From the NCBI GenBank assembly GCA_024653965.1, contig JANLGW010000072.1, positions 1 to 57,336 on the forward strand: DNA of 57,336 bases. Direction: 5' to 3'. The stretch comes from Rhodospirillales bacterium (GTDB lineage: Bacteria > Pseudomonadota > Alphaproteobacteria > Rhodospirillales > Magnetovibrionaceae). The notes under the pieces are model-generated. The model was given only the letters and a program-made list of their open reading frames with translations, had not been told where the DNA came from and ran no database searches. The translations under genes and the position numbers were made by a program. Below are positions 41,755 to 49,952 of this stretch, one piece after another; within the stretch, counting starts at the first letter, position 1, and every line of letters starts with the position of its first letter.

Positions 41755-43434
41755 TCAGCTCAGTCCCCAGACGTCGGACAAATATTTCCAGTTGACGAAG
41801 TAATAGAGCACAAAGGCGGTCAGAAACACCAAGGCCAGCACAAACGTGCCGGGCACCGCCATGGTTCCCGCAGAGCCGTAAGTGGTCGCAGCGCCGCCGA
41901 TATTCGGCACTTCGGCCGCAGCAGCCTTGGGCTGTTTGGCTTTACCAAAGAACACCGTGCCAACCATGTTGAGGATGAAAATCGCCCCGCCAACACCGCC
42001 AATCAAAGCGGCAATGCCGTTCAGCCCCATCATCATATAAGCGGCGGCCGGGAACTCATGCACCATCGCCGCATCGGCAAAGGATATATCCCAATGGCGG
42101 CGCGGAACACCCAACGTACCGGCCCCCATCATGAACACCGATGCCAGCCCCATGCCCAGCCCGAACAGATAGGGCTGCCATTTGGCGAGACCGGGGAACA
42201 TCAGTTCTTTCTGCCACAGCGTCGGCACCAGCCAGTAGCTCATGGCCATGAACGCCAACGTCGTACCCACCACCACGGTGCCATGGAAATGACCCGGGGT
42301 GTACATGGTGTTATGGGTGATGATGTTGAGCTGTTCCGTGCCCATCATAACGCCGGTGATGCCGCCCAAGAAGCCGAACAAGACGAGCGACAGCGCAAAC
42401 CCGGAAAACACCGGATTGCCCCATGGCGCCTTGCGCAGCCATTCAAACAGTCCTTTATTGAAGCCTCGCTTGCGTTGTGCGGCTTCGACCGCGCCAGGAA
42501 CCGTCAAGCCGTGGATCATCGAACCCAAAACCGCCAGATACATGGCATACGAGGTGTTGAAGATTTTCCATTCCGAACTTAGGCCTGGGTCCACCAACAA
42601 ATGGTGAGCCGACGCCAGTTGCAAGAACAGAATGTAAAACAAAAACGCCGTACGGCTGACTTTTTCCGACAGTGGGCTCGCATTGAACAAGATCGCCGCA
42701 ATGGCGTACCAGCACGCGATTTGCGCTGCAACGTTGACCTGCTGGGACGAGTGCCCCATGGCCCACCACACAACACGATACATCAGGCCATCGATCGAAC
42801 CGATGAAACCCATCGACCAAAACAGCGTCGGCACCAAAATCACCGCCCCAGACAGGATGGTAAACACGGCAATGATCGCCGCCGTCATGGCACCGAACGT
42901 CACCAGCGGCATCGACCCTTCATAGGTATTATCGCGTTTGGCGATATAGAGGGTGGCGAAAAACACCACGCACCCCAACAACGCGCCCACCGCAAATAAG
43001 ATGATGCCGAGGTAAAAATCAGGTGCCGCCATCATCGGAACGTAGGACGTAAACATCACGCTGGAATCCCCACGCAGCACCGCCACGTTGGTCATAATCG
43101 CGCCGACCAGCATAAGGATATATTGCGCCCAAGCGATCTTAGGAAGCGCCAAGCGACTCTTCAACAAAATCGACGAGGTGAAATAAAGTAGCGCCATTTC
43201 GAAATAAATGCACCAGACCAACAACACGTCGAACCCATGCGCGGTTAATGCTAGATAAAAGTCATCCGCGCCCAAAAGATGCACAGCAGGCCAGCGTGTG
43301 AGCGCCACCGCAAGGCCGAATAGCCCGCCAACCAACAGGAATACAACCGCCGTAACGGCGTTCCACTTGATCAGCTTGTCGGCGTTGAGGTCGATTGCGA
43401 ACCCGGTGTCCGGGCAAGTCCTAAACTGAGCCAT
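41755..43434 (-). CDS. norS: Heme-copper oxidase subunit I, NO-reductase-like (sNOR type)
   Basis: The 559-residue protein has about 12 membrane segments and the heme-copper ligands: LTAHGFDVLLVW (low-spin heme), AHHLLVD (CuB) and GHFHGTVVVG (both hemes). The CuB His region reads WWAMGHSSQQVNVAAQ, so the HPEVY tyrosine of oxygen-reducing enzymes is absent. This matches non-canonical NO reductases, and the order subunit II, I, senC resembles norY, norS, senC. Nearby NnrR boxes support NO. The ATG at 43434 follows GGGAGG. The alternative is a divergent oxygen reductase. Confidence 0.75.
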   Translation of the reverse strand: MAQFRTCPDTGFAIDLNADKLIKWNAVTAVVFLLVGGLFGLAVALTRWPAVHLLGADDFYLALTAHGFDVLLVWCIYFEMALLYFTSSILLKSRLALPKIAWAQYILMLVGAIMTNVAVLRGDSSVMFTSYVPMMAAPDFYLGIILFAVGALLGCVVFFATLYIAKRDNTYEGSMPLVTFGAMTAAIIAVFTILSGAVILVPTLFWSMGFIGSIDGLMYRVVWWAMGHSSQQVNVAAQIACWYAIAAILFNASPLSEKVSRTAFLFYILFLQLASAHHLLVDPGLSSEWKIFNTSYAMYLAVLGSMIHGLTVPGAVEAAQRKRGFNKGLFEWLRKAPWGNPVFSGFALSLVLFGFLGGITGVMMGTEQLNIITHNTMYTPGHFHGTVVVGTTLAFMAMSYWLVPTLWQKELMFPGLAKWQPYLFGLGMGLASVFMMGAGTLGVPRRHWDISFADAAMVHEFPAAAYMMMGLNGIAALIGGVGGAIFILNMVGTVFFGKAKQPKAAAAEVPNIGGAATTYGSAGTMAVPGTFVLALVFLTAFVLYYFVNWKYLSDVWGLS

Positions 43435-43445
43435 GACAACCTCCC

Positions 43446-43988
43446 TCACTTTTCAATCACGTGAATTTTGCCGACCATCGTATGATGGCCAATGCCGCAA
43501 AATTCGTTACAGACAACGCTGAACTCACCACTGCTGGTGGGCGTAACGGTCAGAATCATTTCGTAGCCCGGAATGATCTGGAGATTGATGTTTTCCGGCT
43601 GCAGAGAGAACCCATGCTGCCAATCAACCGACGACAGGTGCAGGCGATAGGACTGCCCTTTCTCCAACTCCAGCACCGGCCACCATTCCCACATCCGGCC
43701 CAACATATAGACATCGCTGCCCGCCGGAGGACGCACAACGGGAATGCCCGTCTCACCTTGTTCGCGAACGGTATACTTCGCGGCAAACGCCTCGGTGCGT
43801 TCGGCGAAAACTTCCGGCCTAATTTTATAAGCTTCATTGGACAGGTTTTGGTTACCCGTCATATGCCAGTAGGGCATCATAAAAAACATAACCAACGCCC
43901 ACACCAGCGCGAGCGTGACCCAGAGGACTTCCGATTTTTCAATTGGCTCGTTCCACCACACCCGTTCCTTCGGAGGAAATATCGACAT
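43446..43988 (-). CDS. norY: Heme-copper oxidase subunit II with CuA site
   Basis: This 180-residue protein has one membrane helix (LWVTLALVWALVMFFMMPYWH) and a periplasmic cupredoxin domain. The CuA ligands are complete: His in DWQHGF, then CNEFCGIGHHTM giving two Cys, His and Met. It accepts electrons from cytochrome c and passes them to subunit I. The start at 43988 follows GGGAGGG. It lies just before the subunit I gene and after the 53-residue small gene. Confidence 0.85.
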   Translation of the reverse strand: MSIFPPKERVWWNEPIEKSEVLWVTLALVWALVMFFMMPYWHMTGNQNLSNEAYKIRPEVFAERTEAFAAKYTVREQGETGIPVVRPPAGSDVYMLGRMWEWWPVLELEKGQSYRLHLSSVDWQHGFSLQPENINLQIIPGYEMILTVTPTSSGEFSVVCNEFCGIGHHTMVGKIHVIEK

Positions 43989-44002
43989 CGCTCAGCCCTC
44001 CC

Positions 44003-44164
44003 TTAAGGCGCTACGGGGATGGCGACAATTTCCATGATCCCCCAGATGATATAAATAACCGTCGGCATACCGACGCCAATAATCAGCAATAGAAACGGCG
44101 AGTCCAACAACTGCTGCATGAGCGGGACTGGCCCCTCTCCTTGCGTGCTTTTATGATCTGACAT
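44003..44164 (-). CDS. Small single-helix membrane protein (probable NO-reductase subunit)
   Basis: This 53-residue protein has one membrane helix (LLLIIGVGMPTVIYIIWGIMEI) and a short polar N terminus. The ATG at 44164 follows GGGAGGGA. It is the first gene of the oxidase unit and overlaps no other. Small single-helix subunits are common in heme-copper oxidases. I do not recognise its family. Confidence 0.75.
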   Translation of the reverse strand: MSDHKSTQGEGPVPLMQQLLDSPFLLLIIGVGMPTVIYIIWGIMEIVAIPVAP

Positions 44165-44299
44165 GTAAAACTCCCTCCCAAATCTCAATCGTTTTAAGGA
44201 CGATGTACGCGAGGACGCCGCGCACGATAACGACCAGCCCACGGTTGGGCATTGGAATCCATACCCGAGTATTAAAGTCAGTCTTCCCGCCCGAGCGCC

Positions 44300-44313
44300 T
44301 TGACGACGGTCAA
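44300..44313. promoter_or_regulatory. NnrR/Dnr box for the NO-reductase operon
   Basis: TTGAC-GACG-GTCAA is a perfect inverted repeat of the NnrR/Dnr type. A TTTAAT -10-like element lies at 44271-44276 on the minus strand, so the box is centred near -41.5 of a start at about 44265, as expected for activation. Confidence 0.75.
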
Positions 44314-44351
44314 ATCGACAAAAATCGAAACTTGAACAAACTCAGGGCAAA

Positions 44352-44365
44352 TTGACGGACGTCAA
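44352..44365. promoter_or_regulatory. NnrR/Dnr box for the HHE-domain gene
   Basis: TTGAC-GGAC-GTCAA is a second perfect inverted repeat. It is centred about 63 bp before the ATG at 44422; activation from -41.5 would start transcription near 44400. This geometry argues against the alternative start at 44365. Confidence 0.7.
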
Positions 44366-44421
44366 TGCACGATCATGTGGAAATGGCCATGCTGTGGGCG
44401 CATATTTGGGGAGATTCATTC

Positions 44422-44997
44422 ATGCTGTCCGAAAGACCACCCCGCTCGGTCTGCAATGATGAACTCGCAGAGCGGATTCCCGACAACATCCTGCGAGAAC
44501 CCATCGACTATCTTTTTGCAGATCATTGTCGACAGGCGACGCTGTGCAACGAACTCCATCATTTCGTGGCGCACTTTTTTAATGCCCCGCCCGATCCGGA
44601 CCGGGCGGCGGCGATATTGTCGTGTCTGGAAGTTGATGTGAACCTGCATATCGCAGACGAAGAATTGGATTTATTTCCACGATTACGCATGCGGGCGAGA
44701 GCGGAAGATCGTTTCTCCGAATTGCTGCGTCTATTGGATAAGGAACATGATCGCGATCGCACACTTGTCGAGGAAGTTTGTGTGGACTTAACACGCCTCG
44801 TTCAAGGCCAATCCCTCGAAGATCCGGATCGATTTTGCCGCTCCGCCAGTGCATTGGCGGCCAGCCACATCAGTCACTTGGAATGGGAAAATGCCGTCCT
44901 ATTGCCGCTGGCGCGCCTTCGTCTAACGAATGAAGACCTAAACGCCATGGGTAAAACCATGGCCGCAAGAAGATCAATACCGTATCCCGGCGATTAA
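44422..44997 (+). CDS. Hemerythrin/HHE-domain protein
   Basis: The protein (191 residues) is helical with metal-binding type residues in order: DYLFADHCR, HHFVAHFF, VNLHIADEELDLFP and SHISHLEWENAVLLP. HHE proteins bind di-iron and are often induced by nitric oxide; some repair Fe-S clusters damaged by NO (YtfE type). It is transcribed away from the NO-reductase unit, with NnrR-type boxes between them. The ATG at 44422 follows GGGGAGA. Confidence 0.82.
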   Translation: MLSERPPRSVCNDELAERIPDNILREPIDYLFADHCRQATLCNELHHFVAHFFNAPPDPDRAAAILSCLEVDVNLHIADEELDLFPRLRMRARAEDRFSELLRLLDKEHDRDRTLVEEVCVDLTRLVQGQSLEDPDRFCRSASALAASHISHLEWENAVLLPLARLRLTNEDLNAMGKTMAARRSIPYPGD

Positions 44998-45004
44998 AAA
45001 CGGT

Positions 45005-45739
45005 TCAACCGCAGCCCATAGATTTGTGTTTGATGTAATCGCGCAACGCATCGATATTTTGAATAACCACGTCGTGTCCAGAGTTGCTCACCCCAGCAGC
45101 CTTTAACTTCGCTAGGGCGCGCGAAAAAGTTTCCGGCTGCATACCGAGACGGGCGGCAATTAAAGATTTATCGTGCGGCAAAGTAAGACAAACCTCCCCC
45201 TGAACGGCATCGCACAAACTCAGCAAAAAATCCGCCAACCTTTCGGTCGAAGACAATGCCGAAAGCTGATGCACCAAGGTGATGCTTTTACGCAGATGGC
45301 GTGACATGGAACTCAGCATATTGAAGGTGAAGCTCATATTATCGTGCAATTCTCGCAACATGGCTTCTGCGCTGACCACCAGCAAACGCGTATCCGTGAT
45401 GGTCATGGAGCTAACGGGGTAAACGCGATTGTCGAAGATGGCTGCTTCAGCAAAACTTTCACCCGGAGACACCACCGAGATCACCACTTCATGGCCGTCT
45501 TCACACAAACGATAAAGCTTAATCCAGCCTTCCATAACCACAAAAAACCGCTGCGCGGGCTCGCCTTCCATGAATAGGGTAGTTTGGTCTGGATAATGGC
45601 GGATGGAACTGGTGGCCAACAGCTTGCGCAGATCGTCAGGGATGAACCCGGTAAACAAAGGAACCTTGCCCAAGCGACGGATGTCGCCGGGCGTAATGCC
45701 GGTGCGCAAGGTAAAGGCCTCTTGTTCGCGCCCCCCCAT
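45005..45739 (-). CDS. Crp/Fnr-family regulator (NnrR/Dnr type)
   Basis: This 244-residue protein has an N-terminal cyclic-nucleotide-binding-like domain (FMEGEPAQRFFVVMEGWIKL) and a C-terminal helix-turn-helix with recognition segment MQPETFSRALAKL, matching Dnr/NnrR-type proteins that bind TTGAC-N4-GTCAA. No N-terminal four-Cys cluster of Fnr is seen. It is therefore the probable activator of both boxes at 44300 and 44352. It converges with the HHE gene. Confidence 0.88.
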   Translation of the reverse strand: MGGREQEAFTLRTGITPGDIRRLGKVPLFTGFIPDDLRKLLATSSIRHYPDQTTLFMEGEPAQRFFVVMEGWIKLYRLCEDGHEVVISVVSPGESFAEAAIFDNRVYPVSSMTITDTRLLVVSAEAMLRELHDNMSFTFNMLSSMSRHLRKSITLVHQLSALSSTERLADFLLSLCDAVQGEVCLTLPHDKSLIAARLGMQPETFSRALAKLKAAGVSNSGHDVVIQNIDALRDYIKHKSMGCG

Positions 45740-45928
45740 AAAACCCCTCACTTATAGCGGTTAAAGCGTTACTCATTGCACTTTGAATATATAGGATAAA
45801 TTACCGAGTGGCGAGGTAAGATCTTTTCAAAAATATTTACCAACCTGGACTTGTCTAAATAAAGCAGACAGCGCCGTAGCCGTTAGGGGCGCTGGTCGCC
45901 ACCGTCAAGCTCAGCTTGATTGCCCAGG

Positions 45929-45969
45929 CTTGCGGGAACTTGAAGTTGTCTGCTTACCCTGTGCTTACC
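45929..45969 (+). repeat. 41-bp direct repeat (right copy)
   Basis: This copy matches 37767-37807 with four mismatches. It lies just before a terminator and a sequence like the end of a tRNA. The rest of 45740-45928 shows no gene that I can support. Confidence 0.7.
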
Positions 45970-45976
45970 CGCACAT

Positions 45977-46007
45977 AAAAACGGCTTAGCATTTTACTGC
46001 TAAGCCG
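45977..46007 (-). terminator. Rho-independent terminator after the 46127 gene
   Basis: On the minus strand CGGCTTAGC pairs perfectly with GCTAAGCCG (45982-46007) around an 8-nt loop, followed by TTTTT (45977-45981). It probably ends the transcript of the gene at 46127-46837. Confidence 0.85.
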
Positions 46008-46017
46008 TTGATAGTAT

Positions 46018-46037
46018 TGGTTGCGGGCAGAGGATTT
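46018..46037 (-). other. Sequence like the 3' end of a tRNA (possible attachment site)
   Basis: The minus strand reads AAATCCTCTGCCCGCAACCA, resembling the T-arm end, acceptor stem and CCA of a tRNA. No complementary 5' acceptor strand (GCGGGCA) is visible within 100 bp, so this is not a whole tRNA gene. Integrases often leave such half sites. Evidence is limited to this resemblance. Confidence 0.3.
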
Positions 46038-46126
46038 ACGTGCGCGCGGCTTCGCCGTGCTCCGTGGACCTTCGGCCTTGTTTTACAAGGCCTTGAGCTG
46101 AACAAGCTCAACAATCTCCCACAAAG

Positions 46127-46837
46127 TCAAGCAAGCATCAGCGCCTGCTCAATTGCGATAATTTGACGTTCAATTGATATGGGGGTTTCGTTGAGGATAT
46201 CGAGGCCTCGATCTTCGAATACATCCGTATCCGGGTGAGCGTCTTTCCACTTTGAAATGACACCATCGCGTTTGTGAATCAGGTCAATAATTTGTGGACG
46301 GAACAAACGTAACATGTTCGTTATCCAGATATTGACGGGCCAAGATGGAGGCGCGATGTCCATTTCAAATTGTTTCAACATCGCCACCGTATCGGCGGCG
46401 TCGAACCAATTTTCCGCCGTGACCCATCGGTTCGTCGTGAATAGTCCGATTGGCAAGCCCGCGCTGTCCATGGAAATGGCAATCAAATGACAGATGGTAT
46501 CTTCACGTTCATCCATATAATCCATATGGGATTGATCGATCGGCTGGGCCATTGCGGCCACATCGCCACGCAAAAACGTGTGGAAATGACCGTGTTCGCC
46601 GCCTCGATGAGCATGATAGTAATGCTGGCTAAAACTCGACGGATCGAAGACATCCCCCGGTGGATAATGTTCCAGTTCGGTGAAGACTCCATTGCCCTTC
46701 AGAACTTCGCCAACAATGTTGTCCGAGCTTTTTTGCAAAACCCGATGACACTCCAAAACCCAGCGTCCCGCATCCAACATATTTTCAAGTTCTTCACACG
46801 GAAGTTGACGAAAATCGTCTGCGGTTTCGCTTTCCAT
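46127..46837 (-). CDS. Conserved-looking protein of unknown function (His-rich segment)
   Basis: I do not assign this 236-residue protein a family name. It shows ELEHYPPGDVFDP, then YYHAHRGGEHGHFHTFLR, a cluster of histidines that could bind metal, and ICHLIAISMDSAGLPIGLFTTNRWVT. No signal peptide is seen. The ATG at 46837 follows GGGGGG. It is flanked by terminators at 45977 and 46912 and so forms its own transcription unit. Confidence 0.7.
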   Translation of the reverse strand: MESETADDFRQLPCEELENMLDAGRWVLECHRVLQKSSDNIVGEVLKGNGVFTELEHYPPGDVFDPSSFSQHYYHAHRGGEHGHFHTFLRGDVAAMAQPIDQSHMDYMDEREDTICHLIAISMDSAGLPIGLFTTNRWVTAENWFDAADTVAMLKQFEMDIAPPSWPVNIWITNMLRLFRPQIIDLIHKRDGVISKWKDAHPDTDVFEDRGLDILNETPISIERQIIAIEQALMLA

Positions 46838-46911
46838 ATACAATCCCCCCAGAAATAAACTTGGAAAAACTTGAAAAAATTTTGATAAGTATACTGTGAA
46901 GTTACACGCCC

Positions 46912-46951
46912 AAAAAGAGCCAGCACGAACCCACATAGGGGTCCGTGCTGG
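46912..46951 (-). terminator. Rho-independent terminator after the NPCAAK-cytochrome gene
   Basis: On the minus strand CCAGCACG pairs with CGTGCTGG (46920-46951), with further pairing inside (GACCC/GGGTT), followed by CTCTTTTT. It lies 16 bp behind the stop of the 46967 gene. Confidence 0.88.
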
Positions 46952-46966
46952 TTTGTTCAAAAGAGC

Positions 46967-47710
46967 CTAGCGCGCTGCGCAAGGATTTTTAGCCGCGCAA
47001 GGGTTCTTGGCTGCACACGGGTTTTTCGCTGCGCAGGGATTTTTAGCCGCGCAGGGGTTTTCATCCACTTCAGGAACAAAAGTCTTTTGCAGCTCTGCCG
47101 TATAAGCCGTTAACGCAGCTAGAGTGCGCGAATCCCACGGCAATGGATCAGCGGCCATCGGCACGACCATGCAGAACTGGATCATTTCATCCAGCGCAAT
47201 GGATGTAATCCCCCCCCTATCGACAGCCATCGACACTTCATGCGGATAAGGTTTGGCAAAAGACGCCTCAAATGCACCATGATCATTATGGCAGGAGATG
47301 CATGACATACCGTTTGTGCTCAGTTTGTCGTCCGCAAATAAGGCCTCACCTTCGGCAACCAATGCCGAATGTTCTCCCGCCGCCAATTTAGTGCCTTTGG
47401 GACGGGTCACCAGCTTGGCATCGACTTTAGCGCCCGCACAAGGATTGGCGCCGCACGGATTGCAGGGGTTTTTAGCTGCGCAGGGATTTTTGGCCGCACA
47501 CGGGTTCTTGGCCGCACAGGGATTGCAGGGATTTTTCATCGCAGCCAATTGAAAAACATCAATCATCGAACGACTTTGAGCGGCTGGGTTCACCCCCCCG
47601 ATACCGGGGCTTCCTGCCAAGGCAGGGGTGGCGGCCGCGAGGATCAAACCCGCGCCAATGATCTTGGGGAAAGCCGTCCTAGGCTTGAATTTTCTGTCTA
47701 ATGGTTTCAC
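46967..47710 (-). CDS. Exported monoheme cytochrome c with NPCAAK repeats at both sides
   Basis: This 247-residue protein has a signal peptide (ending ALA), a first repeat region (about 59-93, NPCAAK and NPCNPC units), a cytochrome-like core with one CISCH heme motif (about 137) and a C-terminal region with five NPCAAK units. The repeats hold many regularly spaced cysteines, suited to binding soft metals or forming disulfides. The smaller gene at 47822 encodes the same repeat. Start is a GTG at 47710 behind GGAG. The function is unknown. Confidence 0.8.
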   Translation of the reverse strand: MKPLDRKFKPRTAFPKIIGAGLILAAATPALAGSPGIGGVNPAAQSRSMIDVFQLAAMKNPCNPCAAKNPCAAKNPCAAKNPCNPCGANPCAGAKVDAKLVTRPKGTKLAAGEHSALVAEGEALFADDKLSTNGMSCISCHNDHGAFEASFAKPYPHEVSMAVDRGGITSIALDEMIQFCMVVPMAADPLPWDSRTLAALTAYTAELQKTFVPEVDENPCAAKNPCAAKNPCAAKNPCAAKNPCAAR

Positions 47711-47821
47711 AGCGCTAACTCCAGCTACATAGAGATTATTTCAAACAGACACAGGGGCGCTAAACGGCTCCGTCGACTATATCAAAATCGAACAGACCGT
47801 TCGCAACAAGCTTTCTGGGCT

Positions 47822-48115
47822 CTATTTGGCTGCGCAGGGATTTTTAGCCGCGCACGGGTTCTTGGCCGCACAGGGATTTTTGGCTGCACACGGGTTCTTG
47901 GCCGCACAGGGGTTTTTAGCCGCGCACGGATTTGACGCCGCGCAAGGATTCTTTGTGCATGGAGCACAGGGATTGCATGGATTTTTCACACAGTCTGCAC
48001 TTGCAACCAAAATACCCGTTTCCGCTGCCTGTGCCTGCGGCAAAACCGTCACGGCGCTCACTCCCGCCAAAAGAGCAAGGCTCAGCGCTGCAGGCTTAAA
48101 TGACATCTTCAACAT
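47822..48115 (-). CDS. Small exported cysteine-repeat protein (NPCAAK)
   Basis: The 97-residue protein has a signal peptide (ending AQA) and then almost only cysteine repeats: CVKNPCNPCAPC, then eight NPCAxx units. About a third of the mature protein is Cys, Asn and Pro in a strict six-residue period. It has no domain I recognise. The ATG at 48115 follows GGGAGGA. It may bind metal or act as a partner of the 46967 cytochrome. Confidence 0.78.
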   Translation of the reverse strand: MLKMSFKPAALSLALLAGVSAVTVLPQAQAAETGILVASADCVKNPCNPCAPCTKNPCAASNPCAAKNPCAAKNPCAAKNPCAAKNPCAAKNPCAAK

Positions 48116-48148
48116 TTTTATTCCTCCCGGTAAGTTACAGAAATTGGG

Positions 48149-48169
48149 CAATCCATAAAATATGGATTG
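48149..48169. other. Perfect hairpin in the leader of the 47822 gene
   Basis: CAATCCATA and TATGGATTG form a perfect 9-bp stem around a 3-base loop, about 35 bp before the start codon at 48115. It could affect translation or be a regulator site. No other element is clear nearby. Confidence 0.4.
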
Positions 48170-48242
48170 GTTTCACACTCCGTATTCGCCATCACTCTGA
48201 CTTTGGTTACACAACCACGTAAAAAGTTTTTAAATAACGGGT

Positions 48243-48725
48243 TTACGGAGTTGTAACGATCAAGGTGTAATTCGGCGTCGTATTTAATGGGCATGAATAG
48301 AAATACTCACCCGCCTTCAGCGTTACCGCATAGTCTTGTTTTGTGCCTTGCATCAGCCCGCCGCCGGAAACGCTGGTTTTGGTTATTTTGTGAAGTGGAT
48401 TGCCCAAGTCATAATCTTTTTCACGCAACCAAAAACCCAATTCATAGGAGACGTTTTTGTTGCTCACCCTAAAAATATAGTCCCCCGGCGCCACGGTAAT
48501 CACACGGGCCTGCTTTAAGCGCTCTTCCTCGGTTCGGGCATTGATCGCATCGCAATCGGCCTTTTGTGTCGATGTAAACCCATGGTCCATCTCGACCTCT
48601 AGGAACTGACACGGCGTTTGCGTTAATTCAATAATTTGAGGCGATTGCGCCAAAACGACCGCCGGGAAAAGAGGCCAGACTGCCGCCATATAAATGAAAT
48701 ACCGATAGCCAATAACTTTTTTCAT
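48243..48725 (-). CDS. Exported protein of unknown function (beta-rich)
   Basis: This 160-residue protein has a signal peptide (MKKVIGYRYFIYMAAVWPLFP in part, cleavage near LAQS). The mature part is beta-rich and ends with GEYFYSCPLNTTPNYTLIV, loosely like the end of a cupredoxin, but the copper ligands are not clear. It has three Cys in the mature part (TPCQFLE, KADCDAI, YSCPLN). The start is chosen at 48725; an ATG at 48737 would add four residues. Confidence 0.7.
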   Translation of the reverse strand: MKKVIGYRYFIYMAAVWPLFPAVVLAQSPQIIELTQTPCQFLEVEMDHGFTSTQKADCDAINARTEEERLKQARVITVAPGDYIFRVSNKNVSYELGFWLREKDYDLGNPLHKITKTSVSGGGLMQGTKQDYAVTLKAGEYFYSCPLNTTPNYTLIVTTP

Positions 48726-48763
48726 GACCTGCTCCATTTCATTTAGTCCCTTTTCCCATATGG

Positions 48764-49942
48764 CTACAGCCCAAGCCTTTTGCGAATCAAAAGGCCAAGT
48801 CCATTGCCGGGAAGGGCACAAACAATCCACAGCCATCCATGCAGGCTGCCTGAAGCCACCCCGCTGAAAAACGCCCCAATATTGCACCCATAGGCGAGAC
48901 GGGCTCCATAACCCATCAATAATCCTCCCGCGATTGCGGCAATCACGGCGTTCACTTTTATAAAACCGCCTTTGCCATACGATCCGGCCAAGGCCGAAGC
49001 CGCCAAGGCCCCGATCAAGATGCCTATATCCATGACCGACGTTTCGTCCAACAAAATTGACTTGTTAAGCGCCTCGAATTGAAAACCGCCCGCCCAAAAA
49101 GAACTGCTCAAAGGATCCCAGCCCATCAAGACCGCCCCTTTTGCGGCCCATAAGGAAAAAGCCCAGGTGATTGACCACCCATGCCCCGTGGTCAACAAGG
49201 TTGCCCAATTGAGTAGCGCCAACATGCATGCGGCGAGCACCAACGGCCACGGCCCACGCAAAATTCTTTGTAAAGACAACCCGTCGCCCCACAACGCCCC
49301 AGGACGAATTTTCCACCCCCCCAATCGAAGTCCGACGTAAATCAGCCCCAACACGCCGAGTTGAACGATGACCGATACGCCCCAGCCCCATTGCCGCCCT
49401 AACGAGATCGTCCCGAATGACGGCAGGGTTTGCCACCAGCCTAGATCAACACTTCCCCAAAATGCCCCGACACAGAAAAAAAGCAAGACTAAGACCATTC
49501 GCGGATTCCCACCGCCCACCGTATACAGCGTGCCGGATGCACACCCCCCGGCAACTTGCATGCCGATACCGAAAATAAACGCACCAAATGCAACGGAGAC
49601 ACCCACGGGAGCGAGCGATCCCGTTACGCCACGATCAAAGACCGTGCCCTGGGCCAGAACTGGCGCAAACAGAACGATGGCGATGCCCAGCATAAGCAGC
49701 TGGGCGACAATACCCGTCATGTCCCGCTCCACCAAAAACTTCCGATAGGCGCCGGAAAAACCATATGAACCGTAGAGCAGCGTCATCCCCATGCCCAAAC
49801 CGAGAACGAATAAAATGGCCAATTTCCCATCTTGGTCCAACACGTACATAAACAAGCCCAGAGCCATCCCCAGGGCTGCTGTCAACACCACGTATTGAGG
49901 TGCATTCTTGTCCTCTGTGCCCTGTGCTCGAAGCGCGCTCAT
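48764..49942 (-). CDS. YeeE/YedE-family sulfur-compound transporter
   Basis: The 392-residue membrane protein belongs to the YeeE/YedE (DUF395) family, which includes the thiosulfate importer TsuA. Family motifs with cysteine are present: VAGGCASGTLYTVGGG and RLAYGCNIGAFFSG. The ATG at 49942 follows AAGAGGG. It may import thiosulfate or another reduced sulfur compound, matching the sulfur-related genes elsewhere in the window. No TusA gene is next to it. Confidence 0.88.
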   Translation of the reverse strand: MSALRAQGTEDKNAPQYVVLTAALGMALGLFMYVLDQDGKLAILFVLGLGMGMTLLYGSYGFSGAYRKFLVERDMTGIVAQLLMLGIAIVLFAPVLAQGTVFDRGVTGSLAPVGVSVAFGAFIFGIGMQVAGGCASGTLYTVGGGNPRMVLVLLFFCVGAFWGSVDLGWWQTLPSFGTISLGRQWGWGVSVIVQLGVLGLIYVGLRLGGWKIRPGALWGDGLSLQRILRGPWPLVLAACMLALLNWATLLTTGHGWSITWAFSLWAAKGAVLMGWDPLSSSFWAGGFQFEALNKSILLDETSVMDIGILIGALAASALAGSYGKGGFIKVNAVIAAIAGGLLMGYGARLAYGCNIGAFFSGVASGSLHGWLWIVCALPGNGLGLLIRKRLGL

Positions 49943-49952
49943 GGGAGCCCTC

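Noticed and set aside
41755-43434. Ordinary aa3 cytochrome c oxidase (CtaD)
   Set aside because: The HPEVY motif is absent and NO-type regulatory boxes precede the unit. An NO-reductase-like role fits better.
46018-46110. Complete tRNA gene on the minus strand
   Set aside because: Only the 3' end looks like a tRNA. No matching 5' acceptor strand or anticodon arm can be folded.
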